Both the position numbers and the translations under genes were made by a program. 64,000 nucleotides of DNA from Ruegeria sp. AD91A. GTDB taxonomy: Bacteria > Pseudomonadota > Alphaproteobacteria > Rhodobacterales > Rhodobacteraceae. Positions 54,108 through 62,784 of the stretch are shown one piece after another. The notes beneath the pieces are model-generated. The model worked only from the letters and a program-made list of their open reading frames with translations. It ran no database searches and had not been told where the DNA came from. The DNA is taken from contig NZ_CP031946.1 of the NCBI RefSeq assembly GCF_003443535.1, forward strand, positions 2,979,001-3,043,000. Direction: 5' to 3'. The first letter of the stretch is position 1. Every line of letters begins with the position of its first letter.

Positions 54108-55324
54108 GCGCCCCCCTGAAACGGCTCGACAACCGGACGGCCCGGGCTATTTTCATGGATCGTCACGCATTGGCCGAACAACCCTCGGGGGCGGCCAAGG
54201 GCGCCGAGCTTCTGGACCTCATCCAGCGGCTGGGGTTCGTACAGCTCGACAGCATCAACACGGTTGCCCGCGCCCATGATATGATCCTGTTTTCCCGACG
54301 GCCTGCGTATCGCAGCGCCAACCTGAAAAGGCTCTATGAAAGGGAAAAAGCGCTGTTCGAACACTGGACACATGATGCTGCCGTGATCCCGATGTCGTTC
54401 TATCCGCACTGGCATCTGCGCTTTCAGCGAGATGCGGATCTTTTGAAGGCCCGTTGGAAGAACTGGCGGCGGGATGGGTTCGAACAGCAGTTCGAGACGG
54501 TCTTGCAACACATCCGCGACCACGGGCCAGTGTGTTCGTCAGACGTTGGCAAGGATGAAAAGAAAGGTTCGGGCGGTTGGTGGGATTGGCATCCTTCAAA
54601 AACCGCTTTGGAGTTTCTGTGGCGTTCCGGGGCCCTGGCCGTTGTGGGCCGCGATGGGTTTAAGAAACGCTATGACCTGACCGAGCGCGTGATTGAAACC
54701 CGGTTGTGCCCCGGTAACATGCCGTGTGATGCAAAATCGACCGTGGATTGGCTGTGCAACGCGGCACTGGACCGGTTGGGGTTTGCAACGTCCGGAGAGC
54801 TCGCCGCATTCTGGGATACGGTCAGCGCTGCAGAGACCAAAAACTGGTGTGCCACTGCGTTGGCTCAAGGAAATATCGAAGAGATCGAAATCTCTTGCGC
54901 CGATGGACGCCTGCGCAAAACCTTTGCCCGCCCGAATTTGATAGATCGGGCAACCGACTTGCCGCAACCGCCCGGACGGATTCGAGTGCTCAGCCCGTTT
55001 GATCCGATGCTTCGGGACCGAAACCGGGCCGAGCGGCTGTTTGGGTTTCACTATCGCATCGAAGTTTTCGTGCCCGAAGTCAGGCGGACATATGGGTATT
55101 ACGTCTTCCCCTTGCTTGAAGGTGATCGATTGATCGGCCGGATCGACATGAAGGCGCATCGCGATCGCGACCTGCTGCATGTCAAGGCACTCTGGCCCGA
55201 ACGCGGGGTGCGTTGGTCTGACGCCCGCAGCCGACGCCTGAACGCCGAGCTGGATCGGATACGCCGACTGGCAGGCGTTGAACAGGTCAAGTTTGCAAGG
55301 GGCTGGCTGAAAGACCCTAAATAG
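54104..55324 (+). CDS. YcaQ-like winged-helix DNA glycosylase family protein
   Basis: A 406-residue protein of the HTH_42/YcaQ family. E. coli YcaQ and Streptomyces AlkZ open DNA interstrand crosslinks by base excision. The key QxD-type motif is present in LGFVQLDSINTVARAHD near residue 45, followed by HWTHDAAVIP and, near the end, LIGRIDMKAHRDRDLLHV. Its ATG overlaps the LacI-type regulator stop (ATGA), so the two are co-expressed. The link between the sugar-type regulator and the repair enzyme is not explained. Confidence 0.85.
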   Translation: MSAPLKRLDNRTARAIFMDRHALAEQPSGAAKGAELLDLIQRLGFVQLDSINTVARAHDMILFSRRPAYRSANLKRLYEREKALFEHWTHDAAVIPMSFYPHWHLRFQRDADLLKARWKNWRRDGFEQQFETVLQHIRDHGPVCSSDVGKDEKKGSGGWWDWHPSKTALEFLWRSGALAVVGRDGFKKRYDLTERVIETRLCPGNMPCDAKSTVDWLCNAALDRLGFATSGELAAFWDTVSAAETKNWCATALAQGNIEEIEISCADGRLRKTFARPNLIDRATDLPQPPGRIRVLSPFDPMLRDRNRAERLFGFHYRIEVFVPEVRRTYGYYVFPLLEGDRLIGRIDMKAHRDRDLLHVKALWPERGVRWSDARSRRLNAELDRIRRLAGVEQVKFARGWLKDPK

Positions 55325-55327
55325 GGC

Positions 55328-56026
55328 CTATTCCGCGTCAGTCAGGGTCAGTTTGATCGGTTCCAGCCCATCAATCTCTCCGGCTACCATGTCCCCGGCC
55401 ACAACCGGGCCTACGCCGGCGGGTGTACCTGTCAGGATCAGGTCGCCGGGGCGCAAATGGTAGAAACCGGACAGATGGCTGACAATTTCATCGATCTTCC
55501 AGATGAGCTCTTTCAGAGTAGCGTCCTGGCGCAGTTCGCCGTTCACACTCAAGCGGATGTTTTTGTCATCGTCCGGTGACCAGGCCGCCGCAGGGGTCAG
55601 CGGCGCGAAGACTGCCCCGTTTTCGACATCTTTACCTAGGTCCCAAGGCCGCTGTTTGTCCCGCTCGCGGAATTGCAGATCACGGCGGGTCATATCGAGC
55701 GCACAGCCATAGGCATAAACCGCATCCCACGCCTGCGCACTCGAGGCGCTAAAAACCGCCTTTCCGATGGCCAGCGCCAGCTCCATTTCGTGATGGTAAT
55801 TCGTCGTCCCCGCCGGGTACGGAACCGTTGCGCCGGATAGGATCGCGTTTGGCGCGGATTTGGTGAAATAGAACGGCGCATCGCGATCCACTTCATTTCC
55901 CATCTCTGCTGCATGCGCGGCATAGTTTCGCCCGACGCAGAAAATGCGTCCGACAGGATAACCGGCCGTCTCGCCAACGACAGGGATGGTTACGGGATCG
56001 GGAAGGGAAAACAGGCTGTTTGACAT
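55328..56026 (-). CDS. Fumarylacetoacetate hydrolase family protein
   Basis: About 232 residues from ATG 56026 (AGGA six bases upstream). It has the family signature GRIFCVGRNYAAHAAEMG, metal-binding HHEMELALAIGK, MTRRDLQFRERDKQRPWDLG and LILTGTPAGVGPVVAGD. Members act on acylpyruvates, oxaloacetate (decarboxylation) or aromatic ring-cleavage products; short forms like this are often acylpyruvases. It converges with the YcaQ-like gene three bases apart and is not in an operon. Confidence 0.9.
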   Translation of the reverse strand: MSNSLFSLPDPVTIPVVGETAGYPVGRIFCVGRNYAAHAAEMGNEVDRDAPFYFTKSAPNAILSGATVPYPAGTTNYHHEMELALAIGKAVFSASSAQAWDAVYAYGCALDMTRRDLQFRERDKQRPWDLGKDVENGAVFAPLTPAAAWSPDDDKNIRLSVNGELRQDATLKELIWKIDEIVSHLSGFYHLRPGDLILTGTPAGVGPVVAGDMVAGEIDGLEPIKLTLTDAE

Positions 56027-56391
56027 CGTGGTTCCTGAATTTTTCATCGCTGCCATCTTACGCCTGCCAGAGCTGCCAGCAAGCCGGGAATGCACGCTGG
56101 ATTTCGCCAATATCCAAGAGTAGTTTCAGCGCGAACCTGCTCCATTCTGACCTGAACGCCCAGTGCCATTTGAATGCAGTTTCACATCCGCCTTTGTTGG
56201 CGCATCGGGGCTCGGGCCGGTCGGAATTTTTCTTGGCTCAGGCTCAAGTCGGGTTAAGCTCTTAATCAGCGTGACGGGGCGAATCCATCTTCCGGGGTGT
56301 GAAGATATCAAAACAGCGCGGCTAGAAAAACAATCAGCCACAATGACGCGAGGAAACCACTTGCGGGCTCAGTTTTCGTTCGGCAAATGCC
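56027..56391. other. Intergenic region, 365 bases
   Basis: Spacer between the FAH-family gene and IS5-type element B. It must hold the FAH promoter. I see no tRNA, small RNA or convincing coding frame. Confidence 0.5.
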
Positions 56392-56800
56392 TGAGGTCAG
56401 TATTCATAACCAGCAGATGACGGTTGCCGCGAGTGCGATTGCTGAGATGAAGACCTTGGGACAACGACCATGGCGTGTCGCCACGCGCCCCCAATCTCTG
56501 AGCCTGCCAAACATAATCTCGATGCGATTTGTATCTGCGCTTGTCGTACTTGATCGGCGTTTTGTGAGGCCCGTATTCGCCAGAGCCATCTCGCCTGCGC
56601 AAACCATTGCGATTGATGAAGATAATTCTACTCAACACCCGATTGTCATCACCCCGAGGCTTGCCGTGCAACTTCGGGAAGAAGGGGGTGCGCTTCGCCA
56701 TCTGCTCGTCGGTTAGCCAATAAAGGTCGCTCAGGTCACCGCTCGGTTTTGAGAGCCGTGAATCACGCAGCGCACCGAAAATCAATCCAGCCTGACCCTG
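56392..56800 (-). mobile_element. Short IS5-type element B (internally deleted)
   Basis: About 409 bases with ends TGAGGTCAG (56392-56400) and CTGACCCTG (56792-56800), inverted over GGTCAG. It carries a longer transposase relic than element A (56404-56734) with a different left half but a nearly identical right half. No clear target duplication. Confidence 0.65.
56404..56734 (-). pseudogene. IS5-type transposase relic B
   Basis: On the minus strand it starts at CTG 56734 in place of ATG: LSDLYWLTDEQMAKRTPFFP, KLHGKPRGDDNRVLSRIIFI, NRNGLRRRDGSGEYGPHKT, then after a deletion of the DDE catalytic part KYDKRRYKS in one frame and TNRIEIMFGRLRDWGRVATR to CWL in the next, so a frameshift lies at the junction. 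Amino and carboxyl ends fit IS5-family transposase. It lacks a start codon, the active site and a continuous frame. Confidence 0.8.
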
Positions 56801-56892
56801 GCTGCTTGCAAAAGAGGACCGCCGGTTAGAGATCCCGGCGGCTCAGACTTTGAGGCGTTACTGTTAAACCGGGATACCCGCTGGCAACGGTT

Positions 56893-57258
56893 TTATGCGA
56901 CGACTTCCTGCTCGGGTGCGCTGAGTGAGATGACGAGCACGACAGCCGCACCATTCAGCCAGTAGAACACCGCATCCAGCCCTGAGAAACCCAGAACGCT
57001 GGGGGCAAACAGGAAGGTGATGCCGACGATCAAGTCTACGGCCAGATGAAACTTGTAGGGAAGGACCCGCCAAATCCCAAGATGATGATCGGTCAGAACC
57101 GTCAGAACAAACGCAGCGGCACCGGTGACAACGGAAAGCCACAGGGCCAGTGGGTTGGACTGACCCAATCCCAGCAGGAACGGCAACGTCATGAGGGCAA
57201 TGGCAACAGGGTAGTCGAGGTAAGCATGGACAGAGCGGGTAACGAAACGCAGGGACAT
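56893..57258 (-). CDS. Small integral membrane protein (SPW-repeat-like)
   Basis: A 121-residue protein from ATG 57258 with AGGAAG upstream. It has four hydrophobic helices (VAIALMTLPFLLGLG, LWLSVVTGAAAFVLTVL, HLAVDLIVGITFLFAPSVLGF, VFYWLNGAAVVLVISL) and short polar loops, as in proteins of the SPW-repeat type, whose role is unknown. It lies 112 bases downstream of an AraC regulator on the same strand, so it may be its target or partner. Confidence 0.75.
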   Translation of the reverse strand: MSLRFVTRSVHAYLDYPVAIALMTLPFLLGLGQSNPLALWLSVVTGAAAFVLTVLTDHHLGIWRVLPYKFHLAVDLIVGITFLFAPSVLGFSGLDAVFYWLNGAAVVLVISLSAPEQEVVA

Positions 57259-57370
57259 GAGATCTTCCTTTTTCTCAATCAATGATAAAGGGAAGGTAGG
57301 ACGCCGAAGGTGAACGCTGAATTCCTGATCGTCTCTGATACCATGCAGATCGTTCAGAATACTTGGTGGA

Positions 57371-58321
57371 TCAATGCATCGCCCGGTACGCAGCCGGCGA
57401 TAGCCCAACCTGTTTCTTGAACACACGTGAGAAAGCTGCCTCAGAGGCATACCCAACCTCGGCGGCTGCATCTGCCACGTTCCATCGTGCCTCGGTCAGA
57501 CCATGGCACGCGATCTGCATCCGCCAATCTGTGAGGTACTGCATCGGTGTTGTACCCATCTTTTCAGCAAAAAGCTGAGCAAAGGCAGTGCGCGACATAC
57601 CCGCCACACGTGCCAATGACGCAACGCTCCAGTCATTGGCCGGGGCCTGGTGGAACGCGGTCAACGCCCGCGAGATACGCAGATCAGCAAATCCTGCCAA
57701 CGCAGAATCCTGCGGGCTCTGACGTTCCAGATAGGCCCGGATCGCCTGTGCAAACAGGACCTCGGACAGTTTCAGCGCGATCAGGTCGCCACCGATTCTT
57801 GCGCCTGAAACCTCAGAGCCAATCATGCGCAGGGTGGATTCCATCCACGATCCGGCCTCTTCGCCATAATTCTCGATCAGGATATAGGGCGGCAGGCGGT
57901 CGATCAGCATATGCCCGGTGCCGTTTCGGCCGGCCGGGCCGGTAAAAGAGAAATGACCGCAGATCAGCTGCGTATCCCGTTCCTCGTCATCACCGCCATA
58001 GACCAGCACGCCCTCGCCCTTGTAGCCCGCACGCTCCAGCACCTGCTCCAGAGGCAGTGCATCCAACGGCTTTACCTCGGCACAGAGCAACGCGTGCGGC
58101 GCCCCGTGGGGTATCAGGATCAAGTCCCCCTGCCTTAACCGCAGGGTTTCCCCCGTGGTCGAGACATGTACCTTGAGCTCGCCACGCTGCACAAAATGAA
58201 ACCGGGCCACGTTTTCGAACCCCGGCACCTGAATTCCGAAGGGCGGCGTGAACGACGTGCGGAAATAAAATGTGCCACGCAGGGAAAGGCGGGTGAGAAT
58301 ATCGCTGAGAAGGTCCAACAT
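57371..58321 (-). CDS. AraC family transcriptional regulator with cupin sensor
   Basis: About 316 residues from ATG 58321. The first part is a cupin-like sensor (AGVLRQGDLILIPHG-type strand reads LRLRQGDLILIPHGAPHALL) and the end holds the two-helix AraC domain: WSVASLARVAGMSRTAFAQL and WNVADAAAEVGYASEAAFSR with the FKKQVGLSPAAYR signature. It resembles cupin-AraC regulators that respond to stress or small hydrophobic compounds. A long inverted repeat 20 bases before its start is a likely operator. Confidence 0.9.
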   Translation of the reverse strand: MLDLLSDILTRLSLRGTFYFRTSFTPPFGIQVPGFENVARFHFVQRGELKVHVSTTGETLRLRQGDLILIPHGAPHALLCAEVKPLDALPLEQVLERAGYKGEGVLVYGGDDEERDTQLICGHFSFTGPAGRNGTGHMLIDRLPPYILIENYGEEAGSWMESTLRMIGSEVSGARIGGDLIALKLSEVLFAQAIRAYLERQSPQDSALAGFADLRISRALTAFHQAPANDWSVASLARVAGMSRTAFAQLFAEKMGTTPMQYLTDWRMQIACHGLTEARWNVADAAAEVGYASEAAFSRVFKKQVGLSPAAYRAMH

Positions 58322-58340
58322 GTGCTGAAGATACGCAATC

Positions 58341-58376
58341 TGTGCAATCCGTCCAGACGACTGAACGGTTTGCACA
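58341..58376. promoter_or_regulatory. Inverted repeat upstream of the AraC-type gene
   Basis: TGTGCAATCCGT (58341-58352) and ACGGTTTGCACA (58365-58376) are inverted copies matching at 11 of 12 positions, with a 12-base spacer, centre to centre 24 bases. It ends 20 bases from the regulator ATG, a place fitting autorepression. Copies elsewhere in the window were not noticed. Confidence 0.55.
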
Positions 58377-58429
58377 ATAATATGCACGTTTGGTAACAAA
58401 CACACCCCGACAAAGCAGAGCGCAAAAGC

Positions 58430-59296
58430 TTACGAGCGGACCAGTTTCTCGTAGTCTTCGGCGATTTGGCGGGTCAGGTCGCCGACCTCGAATGTGTATG
58501 CGCCGATCTGCCCGACAGGCGTGACCTCGGCCGCGGTGCCGGTAAGCCAGCACTGTTCGAAGTCAGCCATTTCTTCGGGCTTGATGCGGCGTTCATGCAC
58601 GGTAATGCCGTTGTCTTTCAGCATCTGGATCACCGTCTGGCGTGTGATGCCGTTCAGGAAGCAGTCTGCCAGCGGGGTATGCACCTCGCCATCCTTGACG
58701 AAAAACACGTTCGCACCGGTGGCCTCGGCCACGTATCCGCGCCAGTCCATGAACAAAGCGTCCGAGCATCCTTTGGCTTCGGCCTTGTGCTTGGAAATGG
58801 TGCAGATCATGTAGAGACCTGCTGCCTTGGCGTGAACCGGGATGGTTTCCGGGCTGGGGCGTTTCCATTCAGCAATGTCCAGCTTGGCACCCTGCATCTT
58901 GGCATCGCCGTAATAGGCACCCCAGGGCCAGACCGCGACCGCCATGCGAACAGGGTTGCGGGCCGACGCGACGCCCATATCCTCACCCGAGCCGCGCCAG
59001 ACCAGCGCCCGCACATACGCGTCCTGCAAACCGCTGGCCTTCAGCGCTTCTTCCTTGGCGGCTTCGATTTCATCAACCGAATAAGGCATTGGCATATCCA
59101 GCGCCTCGGCCGAGGCGATCAGACGCCGGGAATGGTCGCGGCTTTTGAAGATCTTACCGTTGTATGCGCGCTCGCCTTCGAATACCGATGACGCATAGTG
59201 CATTGCGTGGGTCAGAATGTGCACGTTGGCCTCACGCCAGGGCACCAGTTTGCCATCCATCCAAATGGTGCCATCACGATCATCATACCCCGCCAT
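58430..59296 (-). CDS. ilvE: Branched-chain amino acid aminotransferase
   Basis: PLP enzyme making valine, leucine and isoleucine from their keto acids. 288 residues from ATG 59296, with a full AGGAGG six bases upstream. It has the class IV features MHYASSVFEGERAY, RALVWRGSGEDMGV, the lysine-bearing HAKAAGLYMICTISKHKAE region and EATGANVFFVKDGEV, then FLNGITRQTVIQML. It is divergent from a MarR-type gene (petP) over 148 bases containing a small palindrome. Confidence 0.95.
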   Translation of the reverse strand: MAGYDDRDGTIWMDGKLVPWREANVHILTHAMHYASSVFEGERAYNGKIFKSRDHSRRLIASAEALDMPMPYSVDEIEAAKEEALKASGLQDAYVRALVWRGSGEDMGVASARNPVRMAVAVWPWGAYYGDAKMQGAKLDIAEWKRPSPETIPVHAKAAGLYMICTISKHKAEAKGCSDALFMDWRGYVAEATGANVFFVKDGEVHTPLADCFLNGITRQTVIQMLKDNGITVHERRIKPEEMADFEQCWLTGTAAEVTPVGQIGAYTFEVGDLTRQIAEDYEKLVRS

Positions 59297-59344
59297 GCGA
59301 AACCTCCTGAACCGGGTTGGGTTTTCGATTATTGCGTCAATTAA

Positions 59345-59357
59345 GTCCGATACGGAC
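59345..59357. promoter_or_regulatory. Palindrome between ilvE and petP
   Basis: GTCCG-ATA-CGGAC, a perfect five-base inverted repeat with a three-base centre, about 50 bases from the ilvE start and 90 from petP. It could be a binding site for the adjacent MarR-type protein. Short, so chance is possible. Confidence 0.35.
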
Positions 59358-59444
59358 ACAATATTGCGCAAAAACTGCGATTCGATACCGCTCTCCTCTT
59401 GGAATGTCAATAACGCTGACATAAACTCGGCCCCGGAGTAACGA

Positions 59445-59969
59445 ATGAGGCATGATATGTCCGACATCCGCCCGACCCCGCGTTATGGGGGCGAGAGCCT
59501 GTTGTTTTTGACTGATGAGCAATTGCGGCAGGGGATCGAGGCCATGTTCTTCGCCTATCGCGGCTTTACCGCTGATCCCGATCGTATCCTCGCGGAACTG
59601 GCCTATGGCCGCGCCCACCACCGGGCAATCCACTTCATCAACCGCGCGCCGGGCACGACGGTCAACAACTTGTTGGCCATCCTTGGCGTGACAAAGCAGT
59701 CTCTAAACAGGGTTTTGCGAACCTTGATCGAGGATGGTCTGGTGGAAAGCCGCGTGGGGACAGTGGACAAACGCGAACGCCACCTATTTCTGACAGAACA
59801 GGGGACGGTGCTGGAAACCACGCTGTCAGATGCCCAGCGGGCCAGAATGCGTGCCGCCTACAAGGATGCCGGTCCCGAAGCCGTGGCTGGATTTCGCAAA
59901 GTGCTTGAAGCAATGATGGATGCTGATATGCGTCATGCCTATACGAAACTTCGGGATACGACCTCATGA
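59445..59969 (+). CDS. petP: MarR family regulator PetP
   Basis: A 174-residue winged-helix protein: LAELAYGRAHHRAIHFINR, LAILGVTKQSLNRVLRTLIE and DKRERHLFLTEQG for helix-turn-helix and wing. In Rhodobacter capsulatus petP and petR lie together upstream of the cytochrome bc1 genes; the same overlapping MarR/OmpR pair is here, so I use these names. Both ATG 59445 (GGAG six bases away) and ATG 59457 (GAGG six away) are good starts. The petR ATG overlaps its stop by four bases. The bc1 genes are not in this window. Confidence 0.8.
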   Translation: MRHDMSDIRPTPRYGGESLLFLTDEQLRQGIEAMFFAYRGFTADPDRILAELAYGRAHHRAIHFINRAPGTTVNNLLAILGVTKQSLNRVLRTLIEDGLVESRVGTVDKRERHLFLTEQGTVLETTLSDAQRARMRAAYKDAGPEAVAGFRKVLEAMMDADMRHAYTKLRDTTS

Positions 59970-60667
59970 GCGATATGGATGCCCATCTGCTGATTGTCGA
60001 CGATGACGAGCGCATTCGCGATCTGCTCAAGAAGTTTCTGATGCGAAACGGGTTTCTGGTTACAGCGGCACGGGATGCGGCCCACGCGCGGCGCGTATTG
60101 TCGGGGTTGGATTTCGACATGATCGTCATGGACGTGATGATGCCGGGCGAGGATGGTGTCAGTCTGACCCGTGCTTTGCGGGAAACGCATACGACACCGA
60201 TCCTGCTGCTGACCGCAAAGGGTGAGACGGAACATCGGATCGCGGGCCTTGAGGCCGGGGCGGATGATTACCTGGCAAAACCGTTCGAGCCGAAAGAACT
60301 GCTGTTGCGGATCAACGCGATCCTGCGCCGGATGCCGGAAACGCCGGCAGAAGAAACCACGGCGAAGATCCTGAACCTCGGGCCCTTCCGCTATGACATT
60401 GAACGCGGTGAGATGTGGCAGGGCGAAGACCCGGTCCGTCTGACCGCAACCGAAAGCCAGTTGATGAAGATATTCTCGGCCCAGCCCGGAGAGCCGATCA
60501 GCCGTGCCAAGCTGGTCGAGGATCTGGGTCGCGACAAGGGCCAGGCGCAGGAGCGCGCGGTGGATGTGCAGATCACGCGCCTTCGACGCAAAATCGAACA
60601 GGACCCCAAGCAGCCACGCTATTTGCAGACTGTGCGGGGCGCAGGGTATATGCTTGCGCCGGATTGA
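59966..60667 (+). CDS. petR: OmpR-type response regulator PetR
   Basis: A 233-residue two-domain regulator. The receiver has acidic residues in VDDDERI, the phospho-acceptor Asp56 in MIVMDVMMPGEDG, TAKGE and the switch lysine in DDYLAKPFEP; the carboxyl winged helix ends RYLQTVRGAGYMLAPD. In R. capsulatus PetR is reported to be needed for growth by photosynthesis and respiration. No histidine kinase lies next to it, so phosphorylation, if any, comes from elsewhere. It is translationally coupled to petP. Confidence 0.87.
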   Translation: MSDMDAHLLIVDDDERIRDLLKKFLMRNGFLVTAARDAAHARRVLSGLDFDMIVMDVMMPGEDGVSLTRALRETHTTPILLLTAKGETEHRIAGLEAGADDYLAKPFEPKELLLRINAILRRMPETPAEETTAKILNLGPFRYDIERGEMWQGEDPVRLTATESQLMKIFSAQPGEPISRAKLVEDLGRDKGQAQERAVDVQITRLRRKIEQDPKQPRYLQTVRGAGYMLAPD

Positions 60668-60702
60668 GGTGCCGCTACGCGGCCTATTTCGGCCTTCGGC
60701 GA

Positions 60703-60724
60703 GGATATTATTAGCCAGATGAAG
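60703..60724. repeat. REP-like unit after petR
   Basis: GGATATTATTAGCCAGATGAAG, the same unit as one arm of the palindrome at 10860-10922. It follows GGCCTATTTCGGCC (60681-60694), a small stem, after the petR stop, and ends just before the ribosome site of the deacetylase gene. Confidence 0.65.
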
Positions 60725-60735
60725 ATGGGATCCCA

Positions 60736-61662
60736 ATGACGACTGCACTATTGACCCATGCCGATTGTCTGAGCCATGTGACGCCTGACGGGCACCCGGA
60801 GCGTGTGGCGCGGCTGGAGCACATTTTGCATGCATTGGAAGCGCTGGACCTGGAGCGGGTGACGGCTCCGCTGGCTGCGGATGATGATCTTCTGCGCATT
60901 CATCCAGAGAGTTATATTCGAGACATTCGATCCGCGCGCCCTTCGAATGGGTTCGCACAGATCGACGGGGATACGTTCCTGTCTCCGGGATCGGTGGACG
61001 CAGCCTACCGCGCGGCGGGTGCGGTGGTACGGGCGGTTGACCTGGTATTGAGCGGTGAAGCCTCGAATGCGTTTTGTGCCGTTCGCCCGCCGGGGCACCA
61101 TGCGGAAACCGAAACGGCAATGGGCTTTTGCCTGTTTGGAAATGCAGCATTGGCGGCGAAACACGCGCTGGACCATCACGGTTTGAATCGTGTGGCCGTA
61201 GTCGATTTCGACGTACACCATGGAAATGGAACCCAGGACCTGTTGTGGGATGAAGCACGGGCATTGGTGATAACCAGCCAGCAGATGCCTTTGTGGCCCG
61301 GATCGGGCCGGCCCGAGGAAACGGGTGTTCATGATACGGTTGTCAACATCCCTCTGGCGCCAGGCAGTGGCGGATCCGAGATGCGGGCCGCCTATGAAAC
61401 AAAGGCCTTTCCGCGCTTGCGGGCTTTTAGGCCGGAACTGATCATCATTTCGGCCGGGTTCGACGCCCATCAGGACGACCCGCTCGCCAATCTGAACTGG
61501 GCTACCGATGACTTTGCCTGGATCACCGCAGAGCTGTGCAGAATTGCCGACGAGGTCTGTAGCGGTCGTATCGTCTCGACTCTGGAGGGCGGGTATGATC
61601 TGAACGCACTGGCTGAGGCCACACGCGCCCATGTGGAAGAATTGATAAAGGCAGCCCGATGA
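60736..61662 (+). CDS. Histone deacetylase superfamily (acetylpolyamine-amidohydrolase-like) protein
   Basis: A zinc-dependent deacetylase of 308 residues. It has VRPPGHHAETETAMGFC, FNAALA-type helix, the metal ligands in VVDFDVHHGNGTQDLL, and IIISAGFDAHQDDPLANL with LEGGYDLNALA near the end. In bacteria such proteins deacetylate polyamines, acetoin-related or other acetylated small molecules, or proteins; the target is not known. GGGA precedes the ATG by five bases. Its stop overlaps the xseB ATG by four bases. Confidence 0.92.
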   Translation: MTTALLTHADCLSHVTPDGHPERVARLEHILHALEALDLERVTAPLAADDDLLRIHPESYIRDIRSARPSNGFAQIDGDTFLSPGSVDAAYRAAGAVVRAVDLVLSGEASNAFCAVRPPGHHAETETAMGFCLFGNAALAAKHALDHHGLNRVAVVDFDVHHGNGTQDLLWDEARALVITSQQMPLWPGSGRPEETGVHDTVVNIPLAPGSGGSEMRAAYETKAFPRLRAFRPELIIISAGFDAHQDDPLANLNWATDDFAWITAELCRIADEVCSGRIVSTLEGGYDLNALAEATRAHVEELIKAAR

Positions 61663-61901
61663 CTGAGACCTCCGTAGACCAGATGACATTCGAACAGGCG
61701 ATGAAAGAGCTTGAGGCCGTAGTTGGCCAGCTGGAACGTGGCGACGTCGCGCTGGATCAATCAATTGCGCTCTATGAACGCGGCGCGGCGCTGAAGAAGC
61801 GGTGCGAGGATGAGTTGAAGCGCGCAGAAGAAAAAGTCGCAGCGATCACTCTGGATGCCAACGGTCAGCCAACTGGTACGACGCCCGCCGAAGGTCTGTG
61901 A
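61659..61901 (+). CDS. xseB: Exodeoxyribonuclease VII small subunit
   Basis: An 80-residue protein, normal size. It has the family core MTFEQAMKELEAVVGQLERG, ALDQSIALYERGAALKKRCE and LKRAEEKV. It joins XseA to form the nuclease that cuts single-stranded DNA from both ends. It is the usual neighbour of ispA and dxs in proteobacteria; the ispA ATG begins at the base after its stop. Confidence 0.95.
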   Translation: MTETSVDQMTFEQAMKELEAVVGQLERGDVALDQSIALYERGAALKKRCEDELKRAEEKVAAITLDANGQPTGTTPAEGL

Positions 61902-62768
61902 ATGTTCCCCGAAAGACTTGCGCAGGATGCAGCCAGCATTCAATGCCAGTTTGATCTGGTTCTAGGCGCATTTGAAGACGTCGATGTGACCCGGGCCATG
62001 GCATATGCCACCCGAGGCGGCAAACGATTGCGCGGGTTTCTGGCTTTGGAAAGTGCCCGACTTCATGATGTCGAAGAGAGTCGTGCGATCTGGCCTGCAA
62101 CGGCTATAGAAGCGCTGCACGCTTATTCTTTGGTGCATGACGACCTGCCCTGCATGGATGACGATGACCTGCGCCGCGGTCGTCCCACTGTTCACGTGGA
62201 ATGGGATGAAGGGACAGCGGTTCTGGCCGGCGATGCCCTTCACACGCTTGCTTTCGAGCTGTGCATGCATACAGAGGTGGGAGGAGCAGACATTCGTGCA
62301 GATCTTGCCCTGACGCTGGCCAGAGCCAGCGGCGCACAAGGGATGGTGCTGGGACAGGCGCTGGACATTGCAGCTGAAACCGCCGCCGAACCGCTGTCGC
62401 TGGACGAGATCACGCGTCTTCAGGCCGGCAAGACGGGCGCTCTGATCGAGTGGTCTGCCTGCGTTGGAGCAACTATGGCCCATTCAGACCCGGAACCGTT
62501 GCGCCAATATGCCCGGGCACTGGGCCTTGCTTTTCAGATCGCCGATGACATCCTTGATATTGAGGGCGATGCCAAAAAGGCAGGCAAACGTTTGCAAAAG
62601 GATACCGAGGCAGGGAAAGCCACCTTTGTTTCACTTTTGGGTCTGCCCGCTGCCAAAGCCCGCGCAGGTGAGCTTGTGGATCAGGCCTGTACAGCTTTGG
62701 ATGGGTATGGTCCGAAGGCAGAAACCTTGAAGGAAGCCGCCCGCTTCGTTATTGCCCGGGACAGCTAA
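61902..62768 (+). CDS. ispA: Polyprenyl (farnesyl/geranyl) diphosphate synthase
   Basis: Chain-lengthening prenyltransferase of 288 residues joining IPP units to allylic diphosphates. The first aspartate-rich motif is [19 protein letters not shown], the second [10 protein letters not shown], and [12 protein letters not shown] lies at the IPP site. The xseB-ispA-dxs order is the standard set that feeds quinones, carotenoids and undecaprenyl phosphate. Product length (C15 or C20) cannot be told with certainty, but context and the residues before the first motif favour farnesyl diphosphate. Confidence 0.93.
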   Translation: MFPERLAQDAASIQCQFDLVLGAFEDVDVTRAMAYATRGGKRLRGFLALESARLHDVEESRAIWPATAIEALHAYSLVHDDLPCMDDDDLRRGRPTVHVEWDEGTAVLAGDALHTLAFELCMHTEVGGADIRADLALTLARASGAQGMVLGQALDIAAETAAEPLSLDEITRLQAGKTGALIEWSACVGATMAHSDPEPLRQYARALGLAFQIADDILDIEGDAKKAGKRLQKDTEAGKATFVSLLGLPAAKARAGELVDQACTALDGYGPKAETLKEAARFVIARDS

Positions 62769-62784
62769 GCCAGGAACGCGCCAC

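Noticed and set aside
57259..57471. Longer amino end of the SPW-like membrane protein
   Set aside because: It would overlap the AraC-type gene end and has no membrane or family features; ATG 57258 has AGGAAG upstream.
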